A DNA stretch of 64,000 nt from positions 23,155,494-23,219,493 of the forward strand of contig OZ020246.1 in the NCBI GenBank assembly GCA_963971285.1. The letters are read 5' to 3'. The translations under genes and the position numbers were made by a program. Shown here piece after piece: positions 23,001 to 33,364 of the stretch. This stretch comes from Astropecten irregularis. Lineage: Eukaryota > Echinodermata > Asteroidea > Paxillosida > Astropectinidae. Position 1 is the stretch's first letter. Every line of letters starts with the position of its first letter. Under the pieces are notes generated by a model, which was not told the DNA's origin, made no database searches, and saw nothing but the letters and a program-made list of their open reading frames with translations.

Positions 23001-26000
23001 AAAGGTAACCACAACATTGAGCATCATAATAGATGGAAAATCCTCTCTGCTCTGGAACCTTCCCAAGAAATCACCACTTTTACATCGGTATTAAAGTTGC
23101 TAATTTCAAAACGTCTGCATACTATCAAGCATAGAGTTCAAATTTTGTTTGAAATGGCCAAACAAATGTCCTGACAGTTTGTGTGAGAGCAATAGAAGGC
23201 ATTACCAAAATCAAATTTACCTTTATTGACAATGACTTTTGTTCTGGTTCAAGTTTGAAGTTTTGAATTCTAAGGATATGTGTAGACATGAGCAATGTGT
23301 TTACAGGGGTCGCAATTAACTTCAGTCTCTTGGTAGCCAACAGCCGAGGCCAGTGGACAGTGCACGGCACTGGCATTGTTCCTCAAATCAGTGACGTTTT
23401 ATTTGGTTCCCACATCAAATTTCTGAAGCAAAACCAATATTTTGAATTCATTTTGATTGTATTGATTTCAGGAAAATAATACAAGAAGTGAAATCCCTGT
23501 GACCCATCTGAAGCCAAAGCTTGTCCTGAATGTTCTACAGGATCCTATCGTTATGTTTAGGCTGGCAGTGCCTCAGGAAATCCTCCAATACGTCAGGTAA
23601 GTACAGTCACAAGGATGTGGTACTGTCTTAGTGTAATAGCAAGCATCACCTATCTCCAGTATGTGGAAATTGTTGGCCTGTAATGCTTGGTCACAGTCAG
23701 TTAACAGACATTGTGCAACCGTGACAATCTTCTGTATTCTCCACTCTTGCTATCAGAAGGTTTTTCGCTAATAACCCTCTTGCATCTTCCAAAATCCAGC
23801 ATTGTGCAGCTGCAGTGTCCCTATGGAACATTCTTTACCTTAATGTATAGTCGAAGTTGTTCCGGCATGATGGGGGACATTTTTCAGACAATGTTTCCTG
23901 TCTGATATTGTTTCAATATCTTCAAAAACTAGCAAGAATCTGAATTCTAATTTGATTCAGCAGTGTTCCTTTGCCAATATATTTGGACTTGGACCAAGTT
24001 GGGCTTAAAGAGTTGGAAATAATTATATTTCAAAAACTACCTGACTACACAAGGATGGAGATTCTATGATTGTGCTTTTTATTAAATGCAAGTGAACATG
24101 TTAATGACAGGTTTTTGCAGCTTGTAATGCCAGGTCTGTTTAATTGCTTTCTTTTTCGTTCCATTTCAGGTTGACACAGAAAGGGGAATATCTGCCCATT
24201 TTATTCATCAACAATTTAGTTCATAAAAGCAAACAGTTGAAGGTGAGCATAATTGAGTTTTGTATGATTCATACAGATTTGCAAGATTTGCCCGGGACTG
24301 TGAGGCCATCATCTGCAAAAATCATATGCAGAAATTCATGAATTGTTACAAAATTTGAAATCTATTTTTCTCAAAGGCTTAAATTGCAACACAGGGCATC
24401 TAAAATTCAAAATTGGGCCCTGGACCCTATGCAATATAAGGGCTTTATGCTTCAATATTTGCCTAAAATATATTTGGGCTGCAGTTGCAGATTCCTTCCT
24501 ATTCCTGTAATGCTACCATCAAATTCAAATTTAACCCCTACCAATTTCATTGGAGCTGTTAAGCACACAAAAAATTACTTACATATAGCACAAAATGTCT
24601 TGCTCAGTAAACCAAACCATCATTAAAAAATTCCCATTCATGATTTGATATTCACGGTCAGCGAACAACAGCCAAAGAACAATCACAAGTGATACACAAT
24701 ACATGGAAATTTGGTTGTTAATCCTGTTTTCATAAGACAGAAATTTCATGGTTAGCCAATTTTTGCGCTATTAAAGCAGGGCCCTGAATTTAGCCCCTGG
24801 ATATTTTGTTGTTATTTGTTTGGTTTGGATACATTGTTTATTGTTGTTTTCTTTCAGCCAATCAATGCCAGCACGGAGGAGATGACACTGCGTATTATGT
24901 ACAGTCCTATCTCTATTGGATGGCTCCGCCTCTACTCAACTCTGGATCATTCTGTGAAGATGCTGCACGGTCTAGGTAAAATGACATCTCTATTTGATCA
25001 CATCTGCTAGCTCATTTAAACCTCTCTTGATCAACTCTCTCCTTCGTGCTGCAGAACAGAAATTCAATCACTAGAGCATTATACTTTTGAACCCAACTGT
25101 CCTGGCATGTATATTTTACGATGCCAAGTTCTGAATGTTCATATATCCTGTTCTTGATTGTACATCTTTTCTCTTTCCAGGTTTTGGTGAGAAGGACACG
25201 GAGGAAGTCCTGTCTCTGTTTATTGACTCTGGTCTTTACCTACTTGCCCTGACAGTTTTTGTCTCTTTGCTTCATGTAAGTTAGTTCAGATCATTCTTTC
25301 TAGAGTCATGTTCAGTTTGGTAGTTCTGAAATCTTTCTCTGTTTGAAGATTTATCTGGTACCAAGTATTCGCGACTCCTAATTAGTGTTACTTCCCACGA
25401 TCTTATACAAATTTGTTCAGAAATCAAGAAGTCTGTCAGAAACAGAAAGTCACTTCATCAGGCACCCTCCATTTCGAAATTGCAACAGTCCCAGAGTTGT
25501 GGATGGAGTTAATGCTTGTGAATGCTACCTGAAATTTATCAAATGAATTGAAGACACTAAAAGAAGGTGTTGTATTGTTGTTTCTGCGGTGTTTGCTGCT
25601 TGCTATTGCTGCTGTTACTGCTGCTGCTTCTGTTACTGCTCCTGCTGTTACTGCAGCTGCTGCTGTAACTGCTGCTGCTGCTGTTACTGCAGCTGCTGCT
25701 GTTACTGCTGTTGTTACTGCTGCTGTTACTGCTACTGTTAATGATGTTGTTACTGCTGCTGTTACTGCTGCTGTTACTGCTACTGTTACTGTTACTGCTG
25801 CTGTTACTGCTACTGTACGTTACTGCTACTGGTACTGCTGCTGTTACTGCTACTGTTACTTCTGCTGTTGCAGACAGACGCTGTAAATGTCTTCTTTCAT
25901 CCATCAACAGTTGCTGTTTGACTTCTTGGCCTTCAAAAACGACATTTCTTACTGGAGGAAACGAAAAACCATGGCAGGTCTCTCCACAAGAACAGGTGAC

Positions 26001-29000
26001 CAACACACAAACAAAACCAGAAGTGCACTGGAGTGTTTGGGGAAAATCTGTTGGTTTATGTCTAAATTGAGTTTGTAAATAATAACATTAACAGGAACAC
26101 AAGTACTCTCACCAGGTTTGGGAATGAATGTGAACTTGTTTTTGCCTGTTTTGTTCTTATTTTAGTTGTGTGGTGCGGTGTGAGTCAGGTCATCATATTT
26201 CTCTACCTATTGGATCAAGACACCAGTCTTCTTGTTCTCATTCCTGCTGGTATAGGCACTGTCATTGAGGTGTGTATATTTGCCAAACGCTCCTGATGAA
26301 CAATTACTTAGAACAGTTAATGTACATATAGCCACTGGTGATTTGAGAAATAAATTTGGGTTTGCCGCATTGCTAATGTTTCTGCAACAACCAATATTAT
26401 GATCAGTCACATTATGACAATGGCCGGCCAGGAGCACTGAGGCAAAGACGTGGGGCACCAAGGCATTAAGGCAATGACTAGCTTTAGGGCAACCAATGCA
26501 ATGGGGGGCACAAGGCACTGATCGCCAGGACACCAAGGCAATGATCATATCATGGGCATCAAGGCAATGTCCAGGAGCACCAAGGCAATGAGCAGGGTCA
26601 CCAGGCAATGACCAGGGGCCCCAAGGCAATGACCAGCCTAGGCATGCTAGGAGCACCAATGATCAGCCTAGGGGCACCAAGGCAATGACCAGGGGCAGTG
26701 AGGCAGTGAGTAGGGATACAGAGAGGCGAAGTCCCTTTGGCAAACGGGGATTCATCAGAGAAACTACCCCAGGCACCCCTTTTTTTTTTGCTGAGATTTT
26801 GTTTTTATCCAGAAACTGTTTGTTTTAGGGTATTATGAAATTCTTATGACTAAACAGTTATTTGATCATTCAGTGAATTTTTGTTGTTGTCCTTTTTCTC
26901 AGGTGTGGAAGGTGAAAAAGGCCTTCAAAGTTCACTTCTCGTTCTCCGGGATCAGACCTCAAATATCGTTTGGGACAGCGACGGATAAGGAGAAAGCTAC
27001 CCAAGACATAGACTCACAGGCCATGCAGTATCTGTCATATATCCTGTATCCACTCTGCTTAGCAGGGGCTGTCTACTCATTGCTCTATGTACCTCATAAA
27101 AGGTATGTTTTTGTCATGGTTATGTTTGACGATTGTTGGCACCACTAACTAATAACTCAAATTGATTTGAGAAAGAAATGCTCAGGATCGAAACACGTCC
27201 GATCAGGCCCTCCTAACTTCAAACTTAAATTGAGAATAACTTTTTTCTATTAGTCATTGCATGATTATTGTGATGATGGTGTTCATGTTACGTCAGCATC
27301 ATTCTGTTGTCCTTTAATTAATGTTCGTGTTCAGAGTCAATTTTCAGATTCGAATGAAATCATTCAAGGTGAACAAAGAAAATTTGTCGAAGCAGGATTG
27401 GAAACTGAAAACTGTTTATATGAATTATCCATCCCAGGCTATGTTGGTAGTGTCCAAAATTGTGTTTCTCGGGTTTGCACCATTGCTTACTTAAATGTTA
27501 TGAATTGCTGCAAACTGCTCATCAAAATAATGACCTAAAATATTTTAAATTCTTGGAGTTAGGAGGACCTGACAATTTCAATCCTGGCAGGATCTTTATC
27601 GAAGGCCAAATTACAAGAGGACAAGAACATGCAAGTAAAAATACACATAAATGGATGAGAGGAATAAAACAAAGGGGACAGAATGACCAGGGAAACGTCA
27701 GGCCCTCCTATCTTCAAGCATTAAATGATCCTTGTGATCAGGTGATAAAGTAGTATATGGGTGGTTTCATGGCTTCTGACTGGCAAAAAAACAAAGATAA
27801 TTGACAGTTTGGAACACTGCCAACATAAGGCCTTAAATACCTAAAAGGAAATAGCTTTTTCATCAAGATTTTGAAAATGCTCATCATACTGTTTTTTGTA
27901 TTTTAAGGACAATTCTTATGTGTTGAAGTGCCAAATAGCATGATTTGTATCACTGATGAAGGTACTTGAGGTTTGAACTAATTCTCCAATTTGTTTCTTC
28001 TTTAATCCATACAGCTGGTATTCCTGGGTTATAAAGAGTCTTGTTAACGGCGTGTATGCATTTGGATTTCTCTTCATGTTGCCTCAGTTGTTTGTCAATT
28101 ACAAGGTAAGAACATTTTCCTCTTGAACATATTGCCAATTTATAAGCAAATTATACATATAATCAAACAATCATTAACATTAAACTTCCAGATTTGCCCT
28201 GAAGTCACCTTGAGGTTTTGGAGGGCCGGTTTCAAGGGTTGAGTTTGTATCATGGAGTCAGTAACACTTAATTATCTGAAAATCAACACACTCGATGAAC
28301 AATAAAGCATCTTGTCGTGTGTAGGTTTTGTGATTGGATGGTAATGGATTTTAATAAACTTTGGATGCCAGGAATCCTTGACAAAATATCATAGTGAATC
28401 CAGGGTACGTGTATGTGAATATATCTTTTATCTTTTTCATTTCAGCTGAAATCTGTAGCTCATCTACCATGGAGGGCATTTATGTATAAGGTGAGATTTG
28501 GCTCTTTTTATGTATTGTTATGAGTTTCTAGCATTTTGAGTTGAATTCATTCATAATCTGGCGACCAATTGGATATCATTTCAAACATCTGTGTCAGGTC
28601 ATGACATTCCTAATGTTTGAGTTTTTTAACCCAAAATTTTGGTGCATTTGGCTCGCAATTTATTTTCCAAAGAGGGCACTGTTTGCTGCTCTAGCACACT
28701 TCCAGTTGACAAACAACTCTTTTTCCCAACACACAAACTACTCTCACAGTGCAAACCATCAGTTTCTGCATTGTGAGGGCGGTCATTCTTTAAATAGCAC
28801 CCTCTTGTGGCAGTGGATTAATATCATTTAATTCATAATTAATTTGGCCCAAGACTGTTGTACCAATATGGAGTTGGTACCCTGACACCAAGAAGTATAG
28901 GGTCCAATACTAAGTGTTCACATAATAATTGTACATTATAGGCTTAGTTCAAATGTATAATGTACTAGTATCTTTCTGTTTGTGTTGTAGGCATTCAATA

Positions 29001-29345
29001 CATTTATTGATGACATGTTTGCCTTCATCATCACCATGCCAACGGCTCATAGACTTGCATGCTTCAGGGACGATGTCGTGTTCGTCTTGTACCTGTACCA
29101 ACGATGGTAAGTATTCGTATAAACCAGAGCTGGGATTTCACATTTGGCTTGATGACATGGACACGATAGATATAAAATAAGTTCCAGTCCACAAAATGTG
29201 AGTTTGCATCTTTTGCTGTTTGGCCATTGGCAGGTTGTACCCAGTGGATAAAAGCAGAGTCAACGAGTACGGGATGTCCTTTGAAGAGGATGGAGATGCG
29301 AGCATCGCCAAGGCGACAGAGAAGACAAAAGAGCACGCAGAATGA
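20043..29345 (+). CDS. CLPTM1L: CLPTM1L, ER lipid scramblase
   Basis: Fourteen exons: 20043-20219, 20904-21007, 21861-22044, 23472-23596, 24170-24242, 24858-24975, 25181-25275, 25911-25995, 26166-26269, 26903-27102, 28015-28105, 28446-28490, 28991-29106, 29234-29345. Frame is kept across all junctions and gives 542 aa, close to vertebrate CLPTM1L. An N-terminal membrane segment (about residues 8-30) precedes a lumenal domain with NNGTL. The C-terminal half has several membrane spans and family blocks [53 protein letters not shown] and [17 protein letters not shown]1L is an ER membrane scramblase that flips glucosaminyl-phosphatidylinositol during GPI-anchor synthesis. Exon 8 abuts a trinucleotide repeat, and exon 9 has a second copy at 31316-31419. 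Introns hold several MITEs and SINEs. Possible poly(A) signals lie after 30040. Confidence 0.96.
20279..20660. mobile_element. MITE with GGCCTTTTCACA ends
   Basis: About 380 bp in CLPTM1L intron 1. GGCCTTTTCACACT at the left pairs with GTGTGAAAAGGC at the right. Inner blocks such as GGGCCATCTCCCAGA and CACCCTGGGCCAGTG are partly palindromic. Non-coding. Confidence 0.6.
21062..21552. mobile_element. Palindromic MITE family P copy split by a LINE fragment
   Basis: The left part (about 21064-21160: AGCTGCTTAAGCACC, GCCAACATTTG) and the right part (about 21445-21552: TTTGGGTTGGTAAT, GTGCTTAAGCGGCTC) belong to MITE family P, with foreign sequence between them. It lies in CLPTM1L intron 2. Confidence 0.55.
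21180..21415 (-). mobile_element. LINE reverse-transcriptase C-terminal fragment
   Basis: Read on the minus strand, this stretch translates with only two stops into a motif series typical of the C-terminal end of RTE- or Jockey-like LINE ORF2: [11 protein letters not shown], then a KKDRPRK block, [12 protein letters not shown] and [17 protein letters not shown]. It is a dead 5'- and 3'-truncated remnant of about 235 bp inside a palindromic MITE. Confidence 0.65.
22054..22255. mobile_element. SINE-A remnants in opposite orientations
   Basis: CLPTM1L intron 3 contains B-box-like GATTCGAACC in minus orientation (about 22137-22146), then a plus-orientation tail with GATTCGAATCC, TTTTCTTTGTT and CCTTGTGGTTATTTGATG. 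The two fragments face each other. They match the intact SINE-A copies at 50364-50515 and 46225-46440. Confidence 0.6.
22285..22626 (+). mobile_element. tRNA-derived SINE-B with ATT tail
   Basis: A GGCATAGGTGGCAAGTGCG block and B-box-like GGGTTCGAGTCC (22336-22347) form a tRNA-like head. A body of about 240 bp with a GGGTTTTTTTCCAGG block and CCACAAAAATCAAACAC follows, and the element ends in an ATT-type microsatellite near 22600-22626. This layout is usual for deuterostome SINEs. It lies in CLPTM1L intron 3. Confidence 0.7.
24538..24786. mobile_element. Palindromic MITE family P, degraded copy
   Basis: CLPTM1L intron 5. CCAATTTCATTGGAGCTGTT at the left, CAGCGAACAACAGCC and AAATTTGGTTGTTAATCC in the middle and GCTATTAAAGCAGGGCCC at the right match the family consensus with many substitutions. 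Confidence 0.55.
25575..25880 (+). repeat. Trinucleotide repeat (CTG/TAC mix)
   Basis: About 300 bases of GCTGTTACTGCT-type sequence, period three, with CTG and TTA/TAC codon-like units. It ends about 30 bases before the acceptor of CLPTM1L exon 8. Open frames through it are artefacts of the period. Confidence 0.9.
26400..26720 (+). repeat. 21-bp minisatellite array A
   Basis: Irregular copies of CACCAAGGCAATGACCAGGGG-type units in CLPTM1L intron 9, starting about 130 bases after exon 9. The same unit forms arrays B (30722-31050) and C (31480-32570). Confidence 0.85.
27330..27725. repeat. SINE-A and other repeat fragments in CLPTM1L intron 10
   Basis: GGTGAACAAAGAAAATTTGT with GAAGCAGGATTGGAA is a minus-orientation SINE-A fragment. 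A GGAGTTAGGAGGACCTGACA block at about 27554 begins the dispersed repeat also seen at 13868 and 15705. Its continuation (GCAAGTAAAAATACACATAA, ATGGATGAGAGG) recurs inverted at about 33085-33125. Confidence 0.5.
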
Positions 29346-29628
29346 GAGGTTACCAACGACGATTTCAGATTGCAATGGACCAGTGGTCTTTCAAAAATCA
29401 TGTTCTTACAGTAAAATCTAGAGAAAAGAAAGGGCCTTGTGATATTTTGGAAAAACTTTTCTTTTTTTTTGTTCTTGGTCACAGGAGTATGGTTTGTTAA
29501 GAAAAATGCCTTATATGTACATACATAGGGACAGGATGCATGCATACAGTGCAAATATGAAATATTCATATTTCTTAAGACCGCATACATACATCATCAT
29601 AATTTGGTTCTCTAACCAGTGTGATTCT

Positions 29629-29863
29629 AGGGGCTTTTACAAAATGGAGGCTCAGGCTCCGTTTCAGGCTCCACTTTTATTAATCCATTCCGAAATAACA
29701 GGTATTAAAATAGAGGCTCAGTTTTGGCAGCGGTTCGTTCGGAAGTAGATTCTTCAGTTTGAAAAGAAAAACAGAGCTTCAGCTTCAATGAAAAACCACA
29801 ACCTATATCTTCAGCATATGGATGACAGAGCTGGAGCCTGAGCCTCCGTTTCGTAAACCCCCT
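29629..29863. mobile_element. MITE with GGCTCAGGCTCCG ends, copy 1
   Basis: About 235 bp. AGGGGCTTTTACAAAATGGA followed by GGCTCAGGCTCCG on the left is mirrored by GAGCCTGAGCCTCCG and TAAACCCCCT on the right. The interior has AAAATAGAGGCTC and a GGAAGTAGAT block. Related copies: 41704-41941 (inverted, in CCNDBP1 intron 4) and 44192-44413. Confidence 0.7.
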
Positions 29864-30721
29864 ACGTCAACCCCCTACGTCTACTAGACTCTTCAGTCCC
29901 TTCAAAATTCTGCAATACTTAATACTACTAGTTTTGATTTAGATTCTAAATTTTTTAGATTTTTTGATTCACAATGCCTAAAGTCAAGTACAACCATGAT
30001 TATCTTGTCTGAAAATTGCCGAAACTGTCAATAATTGAGCCAAAATAAAGGCGTCAGATTTGTCAGTCAATAATAAAGATGTGACTCTTTTATTCTTGAA
30101 GTATTTTACATATAAAACAAAAACGCAGGAAGGAGGAGGTTGTCCTCAAATCTAAATGCTACCACTTCAAAACGGATTTCATACAAAAGTAAATGATGAA
30201 GAAAAAAGAAGTATTTCAATCAAAACGGAGCACAAAAATGGTTGGTGTTTTAAAGCAAACGAAAAACTGTGACATGCAAATTGCATTGTGTAAACTTGTT
30301 ACCATGATCAGTCACTTGAGACATTTTCAATTTCAACTTAGAATAATATTTGTCAGTGCCTTTGTATGGCTTTGCAATGTATTTTTGCAAATTTAAAATA
30401 AATACCGTATATTTTACATCATAATCATTATGATCATTAGTATTGTTGTTACAGCATATTCCAAGGGTTTGTTGGCTCATGAAAGCAGATAATTTCATAT
30501 TTTTAATAAGCATTTCAAAACTTGACAAGACACACCCAAAAGTGACTGTCATAAATGGCATTCTCTAGGAGCAGTGCAATTTTACTACATGTACTTGATG
30601 GATTTGTTTTTTATTATTATTAAACAACACAAATGGTAGAGGACATTTCTACTGGAGATTTTGAAGAAGCACCAACTCCACCAAGGCAGTTTGCTAATCA
30701 AGTTTAAGCTCTTTGCAATGA

Positions 30722-31050
30722 AGCGATTACCAGGGTCACTGATGCAATAACCAGTGTCACCAAGGTGATGATGGGGCACCGAGGCAATGCCCAATAGCAC
30801 TGAGGCAATGACCAGGGGCACCGAGGCAATGACCAGGGGCGCTGAGGCAATGACCAGGGGCGCTGAGACAATGACCAGGGGTACCCAGGCAATGACCAGG
30901 GACACCAAGGCAATTACAAGAGGCACCAAGACAATGATCAACAGCATCGAAGGTCCGAGGCAATGACCAGGTGCAACAAGGCAATGACAAGGGGCACCAA
31001 GGCAATGACCAGGGGCACCAATGCAATGACCAGGGGCACCAATGCAATGA
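30722..31050 (+). repeat. 21-bp minisatellite array B
   Basis: About 15 diverged units. It contains an irregular block (GACAATGATCAACAGCATCG, then AAGGTCCGAGG) that recurs in array C 932 bases downstream, so arrays B and C are copies of one parent. Confidence 0.85.
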
Positions 31051-31315
31051 TACACAACAGAACTACGGTTAGCAACAGTTTAAACAATGGAAACATTTAT
31101 GAAAGAATGTAATTTCTAGTCATCTTAAGTATAACAACAAAATGTTTTTTATTATTCTGCAACCACTTTTCTTGTGATTTTAAAACTGCATTTTCAATTT
31201 GTCGTCTGAAAAACTTGGCATTCAACCCAAAATTGTTGACAGGAACAAAAAGATTGCTTTTACCGGTTTTGGTAATGAGTTTGAAAGTGTGTTTGCCTAT
31301 TTGTTGTTATTTTAG

Positions 31316-31419
31316 TTGTGTGGTGCGGTGTGAGTCAGGTCATCATATTTCTCTACCTATTGGATCAAGACACCAGTCTGCTCGTTCTCATTCCTGCTGG
31401 TATAGGCACTGTCATTGAG
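31316..31419 (+). pseudogene. Orphan copy of CLPTM1L exon 9
   Basis: This 104-base segment matches CLPTM1L exon 9 (26166-26269) except for two bases, both synonymous (CTT CTT becomes CTG CTC). The acceptor TTTTAG and donor GAG|GTGTGT are also kept. About 75 bases of upstream intron are similar but clearly more diverged, and the downstream intron diverges after about 20 bases. It lies 2 kb after the CLPTM1L stop codon between two minisatellite arrays, with no neighbouring exons. It may be a local duplication or a misplaced piece of the second haplotype. Confidence 0.85.
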
Positions 31420-31479
31420 GTGTGTATATTTGCCAAATGGTTCTGCACAAACATTGAAACCAATTACATTGTGGCAATG

Positions 31480-32570
31480 GCCAGGATCAGGCACCGGGGC
31501 AGCTGCAGACCAGAAACACCAGGAGAATGACCAGGGGCAACAAGGCAATGACCAGGGGCCCCAAGGCAATGTCTAGGAGCACCAAGGTACTGACCAGGGT
31601 CACCAAGGCAATGACCAGGGGTCACCAAGGCAATGACCAGGGGTCACCAAGGCAATGACCAGGGTCACCAAGGCATTGACCAGCAGCTCTGAGGCAATGA
31701 CCAGGGGCACCAAGGCATTGACCAGGGGTCACCAAGGCAATGACCAGGGGCACCAAGGCAGTGACCAGGGGCACCAAGGCATTGACCAGCAGCACCAAGG
31801 CAGTGACCAGGGGCACCAAGGCATTGACCAGCAGCACCAAGGCAATTACAAGAGGCACCAGGACAATGATCAACAGCATCGAAGGTCCGAGGCAATGACC
31901 AGGGGCAACAAGGCAATGACAAGGGGCAACAAGGCAATGACCAGGGGCACCAATGCAATGACCAGGGGCACCAAGGCAGTGACCAGGTGCACCAAGGCAA
32001 TGACCAGGGGCACCAAGGCATTGAACAGGCCTGGGGCACCAAGGCAATGACCAGAGGCACCAAGGCAATGACCAGAGGCACCAAGGCAATGACCAGAGGC
32101 ACCATGGCAATGACCAGAGGCACCAAGGCAATGACCAGGGGCACCAAGGCAATGACCAGAGGTTCCAAGGCAATGACCAGAGGCACCAAGGCAATGACCA
32201 GAGGCACCAAGGCAATGACCAGAGGCACCAAGGCAATGACCAGAGGCACCAAGGCAATGACCAAAGGCACCAAGGCAATGACCAGGGGCAGCAAGGCAAT
32301 GACCAGAGGCACCAAGGCAATGACCAGAGGCACCAAGGCAATGACCAGAGGCACCAAGGCAATGACCAGAGGCACCAAGGCAATGACCAGAGGCACCAAG
32401 GCAATGACCAAAGGCACCAAGGCAATGACCAGGGGCAGCAAGGCAATGACCAGAGGCACCAAGGCAATGACCAGAGGCACCAAGGCAATGACCAGAGGCA
32501 CCAAGGCAATGACCAGGTGCACCAAGGCAATGACCAGGGGCAGCAATGCAATTACAAGGGGCACCAAAGG
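31480..32570 (+). repeat. 21-bp minisatellite array C with 147-bp higher-order period
   Basis: About 50 units of GCACCAAGGCAATGACCAGAG type. Between about 32040 and 32520 the units are nearly identical, and a variant pair (a CCAAAGGCAC unit followed by a GGGGCAGCAAGG unit) recurs exactly 147 bases apart (32261 and 32408), so seven units form a higher-order repeat. The 21-base period is divisible by three, which creates long false open frames on both strands. Confidence 0.9.
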
Positions 32571-33364
32571 CCACACATTCTGTAAAATCAACACCAAGCT
32601 TAAAACAACTCTCGGAGGGTTATTCAACATGCACATCAAACTGGTACATTGAGCACATCCATCTTGCAAATTGAAAATAAAATAATGAGAATTTTGCAAA
32701 CAATAGCCTCTACCAACTAACTGAACTTGTAATCCTTTATCCTTATCGTGAGATCTACGCAGTGTGCAGTATCAATTTAGCACTTTTAAGGCCTAGCTAA
32801 TCACAATATGCATTTCTTTGTTTTTGCAACTCTGGGCAAATTAGCAATATGCAAATTCAATTACCCGTACAGTGAAATTGTAACAGTGCCTTTAAAGTGT
32901 TAACAACAAACAATATAAAACCCAACCCAACCAGCTTTCGTCCAAACAAGCTACTTCTGTTAAGTTTCAATTTCTTATCAGTTCCCTCCAGCCCCATGTA
33001 ATTGTGCACCTTTGATCTTGCCTACTCCAGACCCCCCCCCCCCTTTCTCTGACCACACTTGCCTACCCCACCCCCTTTGTTCTGATCCCCTCATCCATTT
33101 ATGCGTATCTTTACTTGCATGCTCTCGTCCTCTTGTCATTTCGATCCTGTTAGGATCAAAACATGTCATATCAGGCCCTCCTAACTCCAGTTTCAATGGT
33201 CTCATATTCCCCACGAAAGATAATCAGAGATTTCAAGGACAGTCAAAGCCTTGTAAGTAAAAGAAAAAACATACAATTTACAGGAAGGATGGGTTGTTTT
33301 GCATGACAGCAGTTCCATATTGATGGTAGAGTATGGCATTTGAAGGCTTCTTGATGATGTGGTA

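Larger units (their letters stand above)
29346..33364. other. Intergenic DNA between CLPTM1L and PDCD5
   Basis: It begins with the CLPTM1L 3' untranslated region and ends with that of PDCD5. It holds a MITE, two minisatellite arrays and an orphan exon copy (listed separately). About 33000-33200 carries an inverted copy of the dispersed repeat also present at 27545-27725. No independent gene is supported. Confidence 0.6.

Noticed and set aside
25548..26070. Poly-Leu, poly-Ala and poly-Ser open frames
   Set aside because: They translate the trinucleotide repeat in CLPTM1L intron 7; exon 8 is read in a defined frame after a clear acceptor.
27185..27225. Second hammerhead-like motif in the GGCCCTCCTAAC repeat (GGATCGAAAC next to GATCAGGCC)
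   Set aside because: The CUGAUGA box is incomplete and the pairing around it is not kept between copies.
31622..32699. Very long open frames on both strands (up to 344 residues) with a 7-residue period
   Set aside because: They are produced by the 21-bp minisatellite, whose period is a multiple of three; no start context, domain or flanking exon supports them.
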